Assembly (NCBI GenBank): GCA_020631545.1
Contig: JAHDHB010000010.1
Span: 1 to 34,442 of the forward strand
DNA: 34,442 bases
Source: Saprospiraceae bacterium
Lineage (GTDB): Bacteria; Bacteroidota; Bacteroidia; Chitinophagales; Saprospiraceae
Direction of reading: 5' to 3'
Part shown: positions 10,052 to 18,005 of the stretch, piece after piece
How the letters are laid out: each line of letters starts with the position of its first letter
Position numbering within the stretch: the first letter of the stretch is position 1
The notes under the pieces: model-generated
What the model was told of the DNA's origin: nothing
Databases searched by the model: none
What the model saw: the letters and a program-made list of their open reading frames with translations, nothing else
Position numbers and translations under genes: made by a program

Positions 10052-10108
10052 AGGTATGTAAGATTCGTTTTGTTCTACATGCCTAAACAAAACGAATTTT
10101 ACATACCT
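10052..10108 (-). terminator. Long-stem intrinsic terminator downstream of the 44-aa micro-ORF
   Basis: 23-nt arms AGGTATGTAAGATTCGTTTTGTT / AACAAAACGAATTTTACATACCT (22/23 complementary), 11-nt loop; minus-strand hairpin followed by GTTTTTTTT. Confidence 0.85.
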
Positions 10109-10212
10109 AAAGAAGCATTTCCATAGAAATAGTCGACTCGTGCAAAATACAACTATTCTACTGCTTTTACTCAAAAATAACTACGGACTAATGGGGCAAG
10201 AACAAGACCTTA

Positions 10213-10347
10213 TTATGCCTTAGAAGATCCCTCATCTGAATCGGCATCACCACCACGAGACTTTAGCGTGTTTTGTGGCTGACTTTTAGTAGGGGAAGTT
10301 TCTGTAGTTGAAGTAAGTGTTGTTGAAGTTAAATCGAGCGTTTTCAT
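10213..10347 (-). CDS. Candidate 44-aa micropeptide, unannotated in the ORF track
   Basis: ATG at 10347-10345, TAA at 10215-10213: MKTLDLTSTTLTSTTETSPTKSQPQNTLKSRGGDADSDEGSSKA; followed about 105 nt downstream by a strong minus-strand terminator. Confidence 0.5.
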   Translation of the reverse strand: MKTLDLTSTTLTSTTETSPTKSQPQNTLKSRGGDADSDEGSSKA

Positions 10348-10387
10348 AGTGTCGTGTTTTTAAGCAATGAAAAAATGGAGTCATTGG

Positions 10388-10445
10388 AGAGCTGGTCTAA
10401 CATTTATTTTTGGTGAAGAAAAAAGATAAAGGTTAAACCAGCTCT
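10388..10445 (-). promoter_or_regulatory. Putative leader or upstream stem-loop of the micro-ORF
   Basis: AGAGCTGGT (10388-10396) pairs with ACCAGCTCT (10437-10445), with additional AAC/GTT pairing; 41 nt upstream of the micro-ORF ATG. Confidence 0.4.
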
Positions 10446-10662
10446 AAAGTGTCTCTAGTGTTAATGTTGTCAAGTGTACTACAAATATCTACCTTTTGGC
10501 GGGATTAAAAAATAGGTAAAAATACCCCTTTTTCAACCGCGTAGTATTGCTTGATGCTAAACCAAAACACACATAAACCTGTCAAACAATGCCTTATGTT
10601 GGTTTTATCTTAGTTTGCTCATTCAAAAAAATTATCCAGTTATTTTCCAAAAGAACAAAGAA

Positions 10663-10686
10663 GCCCAGCGGTAAGTACCACTGGGC
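10663..10686 (-). terminator. Intrinsic terminator for the 10734-12605 CDS
   Basis: GCCCAGCGGTAAGTACCACTGGGC hairpin; minus strand continues TTCTTTGTTCTTTT. Confidence 0.65.
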
Positions 10687-10733
10687 AAAATGAGGGCTGA
10701 TAAAGAGCAAAGTTTATTTCTTAAACGTGTATT

Positions 10734-12605
10734 TTAGAGACTTGACACTACGACTACCTTCTGAAGCAAATGGGTTCCGTCTGCGGTCATCCCTTTTACA
10801 AAATATATTCCTTCAGGAATATTCGTGACGTCGAAAGACCAAGCATTACCGTCTTGTTTTCCTTCAAACAATGTTTTTACTCTTTTTCCATCTATGCTGT
10901 ATAGCGCTAAGTTCAAAACAGCAGCGGCATCGTCTTCAATTCGTACATTTACACTCCCGATGGCAGGATTTGGAAATACTTGCAAATTTTCTTCTTGGTT
11001 AAGAATTAACCTCTTAGGCGTTATGGGGTCATGCATTAAGCTGGAAGCAATCCTTACATTACTAGGCGAAATCGTAGGAAAATAAGCCTGAGAACAGTGA
11101 TTCCCTACAACATCAGTATAAGCAATGACTTCAAAGTCACTTGTAAAGTTATAAAGATCATTGGAGCAGGAGGTTTCTACCTGTTGGAAGAGAGCATTGG
11201 CGGCAAACTCTATGTGTAAGAAATCCTCTAAGTAAGCAAGCCCTAGGTCATTTGCATGAATAGAAAAGACATCCCCAGTGTTTAAGCCCATAAAAACACC
11301 TAATAATGCTCCTTGGTTTCCATTCAACACTATAGCATCTGCATATTCTAATCCATTATACTGCAATACTACAGACTCTAAGCCGACATAACATTCACAT
11401 ATGGGAGCTTCTTCTTCACAAGTATAACCCTCCATATCTTCGTAGGCAACCACCCTAAAGTCACCAAACGTTTCCCCTTGAATTTCCTCTGTACAAGAGG
11501 TATTTATAACGAGCTCTGTTGTATCATTGACGTATAGGTAAGTATCTCCTGCTAGTTTAAGTTTTCCTGCATAAGCACTAGAAAAGGAAACAATATCTCC
11601 TGGATGAACGTTTTTATAGGCTTCTAGCGGAATCTCAAAATTTTCTTTCTTATACCCAACAATTTTGGCGGTAGTTGTTCCTTGGTATACTAGAGAAATA
11701 GAAACCATACCATCGTTACAATCACAACCATAGATGGGCGTACTCCCGCAATTTGAAGAAGTAATCATTGTATTGCAATCCCCGAGCGTATATCCTTTAT
11801 TCAGTTTTCTAGCAATTCTATCCGTACGAACACACCTCGTCGAAGGTATACTTTCATTGTCGCACATCGTAACCTTATTATTAGCACAGCTAATATCCAC
11901 AATTTCAACGGTATGATTGTGTGTTTCTATAGTCCCATAAGCATCAGTCACCGTCACTCCATAAATACTTGTTGTCGTAGGAGTTACTAGTATTTCTGAA
12001 GAGGTTTCTCCCGTACTCCAAAGGTAAGTAAAAGGAGCCGTACCATTTATCACTTCTGCCCGAATAGTCGCTCGATTAGAGTTTGAAAAACCAAGCGCTA
12101 AGGTCTGATCGTCACAAACCGTAGAAGCAAATGTTGGGTTTCCATTGTCCTTGACATAAACAACATCATAGTGGTAGTTATTCAAGGAGTCATTGTCGAT
12201 TAATGGCGGTGGCAATAATGGCCAAATAATGACTATGATATTTTGCTCCGTATCAAAATGAGCGGGATCTGCAATTATCGTCCTAGAAAATGAGAAGGTT
12301 TCATTCGGAAGGAGAACCACATTATTGAAATTATCTTGAATGTAGTCTCCATCAAAAGGAATTTGAGAAATATTAGGATTCACTGTTTCCAGCATCATCC
12401 CTATATCAACAGGCAACGTAGTTGTTCCATTATTCCTAAGCGTACCACTTATCTCAAAGGGACTACCAATGACAATGGTGTCGTCTATTTGGAAATTGAG
12501 AAATTCAATATCTGTTTGTCCCTTAGCTTGGTTCCAAGGAACCACAGCCCCTAAGAAAATCAAAAATAGAACCCGATAGAATGTCGTGTAAATTAACTGC
12601 TTCAT
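10734..12605 (-). CDS. T9SS type A sorting domain protein with CARDB-like and SprB-like regions and two copies of a Cys-rich domain
   Basis: Signal peptide; APFTYLWSTGETSSEILVTPTTTSIYGVTVTDAYG SprB-like repeat; two ~105-aa repeats (CDCNDGMVSISLVYQG...TSCTEEI...FGDFRVVAYEDMEGYTC and CECYVGLESVVLQYNG...TSCSNDL...FEVIAYTDVVGNHC); C-terminal VFPNPAIGSVNVRI...GIYFVKG sorting domain. Confidence 0.82.
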   Translation of the reverse strand: MKQLIYTTFYRVLFLIFLGAVVPWNQAKGQTDIEFLNFQIDDTIVIGSPFEISGTLRNNGTTTLPVDIGMMLETVNPNISQIPFDGDYIQDNFNNVVLLPNETFSFSRTIIADPAHFDTEQNIIVIIWPLLPPPLIDNDSLNNYHYDVVYVKDNGNPTFASTVCDDQTLALGFSNSNRATIRAEVINGTAPFTYLWSTGETSSEILVTPTTTSIYGVTVTDAYGTIETHNHTVEIVDISCANNKVTMCDNESIPSTRCVRTDRIARKLNKGYTLGDCNTMITSSNCGSTPIYGCDCNDGMVSISLVYQGTTTAKIVGYKKENFEIPLEAYKNVHPGDIVSFSSAYAGKLKLAGDTYLYVNDTTELVINTSCTEEIQGETFGDFRVVAYEDMEGYTCEEEAPICECYVGLESVVLQYNGLEYADAIVLNGNQGALLGVFMGLNTGDVFSIHANDLGLAYLEDFLHIEFAANALFQQVETSCSNDLYNFTSDFEVIAYTDVVGNHCSQAYFPTISPSNVRIASSLMHDPITPKRLILNQEENLQVFPNPAIGSVNVRIEDDAAAVLNLALYSIDGKRVKTLFEGKQDGNAWSFDVTNIPEGIYFVKGMTADGTHLLQKVVVVSSL

Positions 12606-13199
12606 ATTCCCTGTTGTTATAATTTATCTTCTAGAAAAACGATTACGAGATGGTTGTTATAGACATAAAAATCCTATCCCTCATAAACCTGGAGAACTCC
12701 AGTGGAAGAAGGAAAAAGCGAGTTTTTCTTGTAGGCTAGTGCATACTTCATACCATTCAGGCTATAGAGAATAAAATCAATTTGATTGAAAATCAGTAAA
12801 CTATAACAAAAATACTTGTTCTAAAATTTACTTATCAATCGACATGCTTCTTTTAGCTCAAATGATTAAAATATGTTTTCGGTTTGTTCGTTGCTAGAAG
12901 TATTCAGGTCTAAATGAATATCCCTTACCATAGGAAGGCCTGCACTGCAATTAAGCAGAATACAGTTTTAACGTCAAGAGTATATTCGGTCTTCTATTAA
13001 TGCGGCTTATTTTACAAATATACAGGCGTTTTTTCACAAATGCTTAGACACAACCATTTTTTATTACAAATTTATTATGCTGTATACTAACTTATAATGG
13101 TTTGTTCAAAACATGCTTTGTTTTAGGCTGTTTTTAAATGAACTACACCTGAAATAAACTGAATTCTTTATTTTTTTATTTTTAAGAAAAATAAAGAGT

Positions 13200-13350
13200 G
13201 AGGCCACTCCGAAAAGGCTCTTCTTCAAAATATGATGTAAAAATTAAGAAGTATAATGTTTATTATTTTCTAGCAAATAATAATTTACGCAATAAGAGTT
13301 TCATGCATCTTACATCATAAATCGTATTTTTTCATTAATTTCTACTTTTC
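13200..13350 (+). repeat. Copy B of the ~150-bp dispersed palindromic repeat
   Basis: 151-bp segment alignable end to end with 24031-24181; begins GAGGCCACTCC and ends TCTACTTTTC. Confidence 0.9.
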
Positions 13351-13471
13351 GGCGTAAACTCAACAGTACCTCAAATTTTTCGCATCTAGAGGTTCAACCC
13401 ATAAAACAAGATTAGTCGTCTTTCGGGACACTTCCAACTCACAATTCTCTGAAAAACCGTATCTTTACCGT

Positions 13472-15013
13472 ATGAAAAAGCTACCAATCGGATTACAAGA
13501 TTTTAGAGAGCTACGTAAAGGGAATTATCTATACGTGGATAAAACTCAACATCTTTATGAGTTGGTGAATAACGGCAAATACTATTTCCTTTCTCGTCCA
13601 AGAAGATTTGGAAAGTCCTTAATGGTTTCTACCCTTAAGTACTTGTATCGTGCAGAACAAGAAGCTTTTAAAGGCTTATGGATTGAAGATAAATGGGATT
13701 GGAACAAGCAACATCCTGTATTGCATTTTAGCTTTAGCTTGATGGATTATCAAGGCTTGGGCTTGGAGATGGCCTTGTTAGAATTGATTCATGAACAGGC
13801 TGATAATTATGCTATTAAGTTAAAAAAGAAAACCCTAAAAGGATGCTTCCAAGAGTTGCTAAAAAAACTATCTAAAAAGGGGAACGTTGTTTTATTGATT
13901 GATGAATACGACAAACCGATAATTGATTATCTCGGAGATGAAAACAATCGCATTATCAAGCATCAATCTATTTTGAAAAGTTTCTACTCCATCATTAAAG
14001 ATAATGATGCTTACCTAGAATTTCTATTTATTACGGGTATTTCTAAGTTTAGTAAAGTTGGCGTCTTCTCTGATCTAAACAACTTAGAAGACCTAACCTT
14101 TGACCCCAACTTTTCCTCTGGAATGGGCTATACGCAGGAAGAGATAGAACACTATTTCGCTCCCTATTTATCGGATATTCAAGCCCGAAAAAACTTAGAA
14201 AAACCTGCCTTGTTCACAAAAATGAAGGATTGGTACAATGGCTATAGCTGGGATGGAGAAACTTTCGTTTACAACCCTTTTTCTATTTTAAATTTCATCA
14301 AGAAAAGGGGAAAATTTATGAATTATTGGTTTGAAACGGGCACCCCTTCTTTCTTAATTAAAATACTGAAAAACAACTTTTTCTACGATTTTGATGGTAT
14401 TCAAAGTGGTATGACCGCTTTTAGTACTTATGACATAGAACACTTGGAAGAATTACCCCTACTTTTTCAAACTGGCTACTTGACTATCAAGGCGATGGAT
14501 GAAGAACGAGACTTGTATACCCTTGCTTATCCCAATAAAGAAGTCAGACTCAGTATGCTGCAACATCTCGTCGGAGCCTTTAGCCATCGTGGTAGTGCCA
14601 AAAGTCGCTCCTTGGCGAATCAACTTGAACTTGCTTTTCAAAACGAAAATATTCCCTTGGTCATTTCTTTGATCAATACTTCTTTTGCTTCCATCCCCTA
14701 CCCTATTTTCATCAAAGACAAGGAAGCTTATTACCATTCCGTCGTCTTTTTAATCTTTTACTACCTAGGGCAATACATTGAAAGCGAAGTAAATACTTCT
14801 ATTGGGCGTATTGATGCAGTTTTGGAAACTGCTGCTAGTATTTATGTCATCGAGTTCAAATTGGACAAAACTGCGGAGGAAGCAATTGAACAAATTAAGA
14901 CAAAAAACTACGCAACAAAATACCAACATAAAAACAAGATAATCAAATTGTTGGGAGTTAATTTTAGTAGTGAAACTAAGGCCGTGGAAAATTGGTTATT
15001 GGAGGATTTGTAA
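13472..15013 (+). CDS. AAA-ATPase-like / PD-(D/E)XK nuclease superfamily protein
   Basis: YLYVDKTQHLYEL, FLSRPRRFGKSLMVSTL (Walker A-like), VVLLIDEYDKPI (Walker B), C-terminal GRIDAVLETAASIYVIEFKLDKTAEEAIEQIKTKNYA nuclease motif. Confidence 0.93.
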   Translation: MKKLPIGLQDFRELRKGNYLYVDKTQHLYELVNNGKYYFLSRPRRFGKSLMVSTLKYLYRAEQEAFKGLWIEDKWDWNKQHPVLHFSFSLMDYQGLGLEMALLELIHEQADNYAIKLKKKTLKGCFQELLKKLSKKGNVVLLIDEYDKPIIDYLGDENNRIIKHQSILKSFYSIIKDNDAYLEFLFITGISKFSKVGVFSDLNNLEDLTFDPNFSSGMGYTQEEIEHYFAPYLSDIQARKNLEKPALFTKMKDWYNGYSWDGETFVYNPFSILNFIKKRGKFMNYWFETGTPSFLIKILKNNFFYDFDGIQSGMTAFSTYDIEHLEELPLLFQTGYLTIKAMDEERDLYTLAYPNKEVRLSMLQHLVGAFSHRGSAKSRSLANQLELAFQNENIPLVISLINTSFASIPYPIFIKDKEAYYHSVVFLIFYYLGQYIESEVNTSIGRIDAVLETAASIYVIEFKLDKTAEEAIEQIKTKNYATKYQHKNKIIKLLGVNFSSETKAVENWLLEDL

Positions 15014-15156
15014 GTCAAAATAAGCTAATTTCATGTTGGAAACTATAGAACAGATTTACTTAACCAAAAAGGCCCTATAAATTTCAAAATATTCAAGAAA
15101 AAGTATACTTTTATTCCTTTCATAAACAAATTTTGAACTAAAGGATTATAGACAAC

Positions 15157-15702
15157 ATGAGCGATACACTTGTAACAAAGAAAGTGTTTTTCGACATCTC
15201 CATTGGAGGTGTAAAAGAAGGACGAATAGTCATTGGCTTATTCGGAGAAACGGTACCTAAAACGGTAAATAATTTCTATGCTTTGACCACCCACGAACAA
15301 GGCATCGGCTATAAAGGATCGATCTTCCACCGTGTCATCAAAGATTTCATGATGCAAGGTGGTGATTTTACCCACGGAAATGGAATGGGAGGAACGTCTA
15401 TCTACGGTGATCGTTTTCCAGATGAAAACTTTAAACTGAATCATCTAGGCCCCGGTTGGCTTTCTATGTCTAATGCAGGGGCAGATACCAATGGTTCTCA
15501 GTTTTTTATAACTTTTACCAAAACACCCTGGCTTGATGGCAGGCATGTGGTCTTTGGTAAAGTACTAGAAGGGATGGATGTCGTTCGAAAAGTAGAAGAT
15601 GAACATACAGATCGGCGTGACGTTCCTTATAATGAGGTAAAAATAATGGATTGTGGTGCCTTAGCACTAGAGGAGCCGTTTCTCCTAGAAACAGTAGCGT
15701 AA
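15157..15702 (+). CDS. Peptidylprolyl isomerase, cyclophilin type
   Basis: [56 protein letters not shown]. Confidence 0.97.
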   Translation: MSDTLVTKKVFFDISIGGVKEGRIVIGLFGETVPKTVNNFYALTTHEQGIGYKGSIFHRVIKDFMMQGGDFTHGNGMGGTSIYGDRFPDENFKLNHLGPGWLSMSNAGADTNGSQFFITFTKTPWLDGRHVVFGKVLEGMDVVRKVEDEHTDRRDVPYNEVKIMDCGALALEEPFLLETVA

Positions 15703-15735
15703 GAACGGATAATTCGCGTAAATCATTATGCTTTC

Positions 15736-15772
15736 TTGCAATCAAGAAGAAAAAAGCTCTTCTTGATTGCAA
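15736..15772. terminator. Bidirectional intrinsic terminator between convergent genes
   Basis: Perfect 15-bp stem TTGCAATCAAGAAGA / TCTTCTTGATTGCAA with 7-nt loop; followed by TTTTGTTTT on the plus strand. Confidence 0.88.
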
Positions 15773-15779
15773 TTTTGTT

Positions 15780-16694
15780 TTAAAATTCTTCTAAAAACTC
15801 GATTTGTGCTAGATTTTTCTTAGAAACACGCTCGTATAACTCGTAAATTAATCCATCTTTTAACCCCACACGAGGAACTAGCATATGATCACTACCCATA
15901 TCTTCCATAACGCGGACATAGATTTCTGAAGCAGGCACGATGACATCCGCCCGGTCAGGGTTCATTTTTAGAATTGCCATGCGTTGGTCATAGGTAAATT
16001 CGCGAACATAAGCACGTAACCCCTTGAGTTCTGCTAGAGAAACGATTCTTCCAGAAGCCTTATTGGCTAACTTATAAAGCTTATTGATATTCCCCCCCGT
16101 ACCAATACTCGTCACGCTTTTACCTTGATTTTCCTTACGGTTATGTATCCATTCAGCAATATGCCAAAAGGTTTTCGCTCTATCCTGTTCCGAAAGTTTT
16201 CTTACTGAACCAATCTTAAAAGATCGACTGTCTATCAGATATTTCCCGTTAAACAAATTCAATTCTGTACTTCCTCCTCCGACATCAATATGGATATATT
16301 GACGCCCATCTTCTAGGTTCGGTATGATAGCTTTATTCAAAATACGAGCCTCATCTTTTCCTGGAATAATAGCAATATTCACCCCTACAGTATCCTGAAT
16401 GTACTGCCGAACCTCTTCACCATTCGCCGCTTCGCGCATGGCAGAAGTAGCGACAGCGCTGTAATGTTTTACTTCATAAAGCTCAATAAGCAATTTAAAG
16501 GTTTGCATCAGCTTAGCAAACTTTTCTTGAACTGCGGCAGAAATAGTTCCTTCCTTAAATACATCATGCCCTAAACGCAGGGGAAAACGCAAGTATTCTA
16601 ATTTCTTAAAACTCACCAGATCATTGGTCTCAAATACATTAACTATCTGTAAACGAATGGCATTCGAGCCTATATCTATTGCTGCTAATTTCAT
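15780..16694 (-). CDS. Ppx/GppA family phosphatase (exopolyphosphatase-like)
   Basis: MKLAAIDIGSNAIRLQI, YIHIDVGGGSTELNLF, SIGTGGNINKL. Confidence 0.95.
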   Translation of the reverse strand: MKLAAIDIGSNAIRLQIVNVFETNDLVSFKKLEYLRFPLRLGHDVFKEGTISAAVQEKFAKLMQTFKLLIELYEVKHYSAVATSAMREAANGEEVRQYIQDTVGVNIAIIPGKDEARILNKAIIPNLEDGRQYIHIDVGGGSTELNLFNGKYLIDSRSFKIGSVRKLSEQDRAKTFWHIAEWIHNRKENQGKSVTSIGTGGNINKLYKLANKASGRIVSLAELKGLRAYVREFTYDQRMAILKMNPDRADVIVPASEIYVRVMEDMGSDHMLVPRVGLKDGLIYELYERVSKKNLAQIEFLEEF

Positions 16695-16975
16695 GAATAC
16701 AATTTGTAGCTGAAATTTTACTTAGAGCGATCTCTAAATCAAATCTATAAATGAACAAACAAAGATCTGATATTAAGTATAAACAACAAAAGGATCCTCC
16801 TTTTAATTATAAATTCAACCAAAACAATAACAAAAAACAACCTGCATAATTTATTTAAAAAGTAGCCTTTATAGTTCTTTAAAATAAAATTTTATTTTTT
16901 TTCAAAAAACGAAGTCACCTTTTGAAGTCAAAAAGTACTAATAGGCATAGTAGTTCTGAACTAAAAATAAAACCA

Positions 16976-17911
16976 ATGGAGAAAATAGCACCAAAATATG
17001 ATTTCGATACCCATTGGAAAGTCGCCATAAAAGATCTTTTTGAAGATTTTGTGGCGTTTTTCCTACCTGATCTTTATCCTTTGATAGATTTCAGCCAAGA
17101 ACCCGAATTTATTGAACAGGAACTACATGAGATTTTACCAAAAGGGTATAAGGAAGGTAAAGCCTTTGGGGACAAAGTGGCTAAAGTAAGGCTAAAAAAC
17201 GGTAGTAAACAACTGATTCTTATTCATATTGAAATTCAATCTAGCCATGATCCGCTATTTTTAGAACGAATGTTTACCTACTACTACCGTGTATTGGATA
17301 AGGAACAACTGCCTATTGTTGCCTTAGCCATTTATACCGATACCTTTGTCGCAAAGAACCACAACCGCTATGTTAGTCAGCATTTCAATACAAAAATCAC
17401 TTACGAATTTCAAGCACATAAGGTTATTGATTATTCGGAAGAAGCCTTATTGGCATCCAACAATCCATTTGCCTTAGTCGTTCTTACATGCAAATACCTG
17501 AATAACTGTAAGAAAGACAGTTTAAAGCGCTTTACTTTCAAGGAAAAATTGATTATATTTGCTAGGGAACGGAATTATTCCATTCTACAAATTGTAAGTT
17601 TATTACGATTTATTGACCTTTTGATGATTTTACCAAGGGATTTACAATTCAAAACGAATGCATTAATTCGAGAAAAATTTCTACCTATGGAAACAACTAG
17701 AATCTTTAAAGACGACGACTATCATCTTTCCAATCTAATGCATGAAGCACTTTATGGCGAAACGTATGATGCTAAGCGAGAACGAGAATTTTTAGCGGCT
17801 GCTAAAATTTTTCTACAAAAAGGACTCAACCCAAAAGAAATAGCTGAAGCATTTAAATTACCTCTTGATAAAATCCTTAACCTCCTAAAAGATGGAAATG
17901 AAGAAAAATAA
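16976..17911 (+). CDS. Rpn/YhgA-like PD-(D/E)XK nuclease-transposase family protein
   Basis: Track ORF starts at TTG 16922; the ATG at 16976 (MEKIAPKYDFDTHWKVAIKDLFEDFVAFFLP) is more likely. Motif DKVAKVRLKNGSKQLILIHIEIQSS. Confidence 0.85.
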   Translation: MEKIAPKYDFDTHWKVAIKDLFEDFVAFFLPDLYPLIDFSQEPEFIEQELHEILPKGYKEGKAFGDKVAKVRLKNGSKQLILIHIEIQSSHDPLFLERMFTYYYRVLDKEQLPIVALAIYTDTFVAKNHNRYVSQHFNTKITYEFQAHKVIDYSEEALLASNNPFALVVLTCKYLNNCKKDSLKRFTFKEKLIIFARERNYSILQIVSLLRFIDLLMILPRDLQFKTNALIREKFLPMETTRIFKDDDYHLSNLMHEALYGETYDAKREREFLAAAKIFLQKGLNPKEIAEAFKLPLDKILNLLKDGNEEK

Positions 17912-18005
17912 TACTCGATCCTAGAAAAACGCCCTGCCTTCATGTCGAATTACCCAGTCAAGCAATACTCCTTGGAGTCAATCCTTTAATTAAAATTTCA
18001 ATCCG

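Noticed and set aside
9962-10174. Minus-strand 70-aa ORF
   Set aside because: Spans the long terminator hairpin; the translation is composed largely of palindrome-derived residues and lacks coding character.
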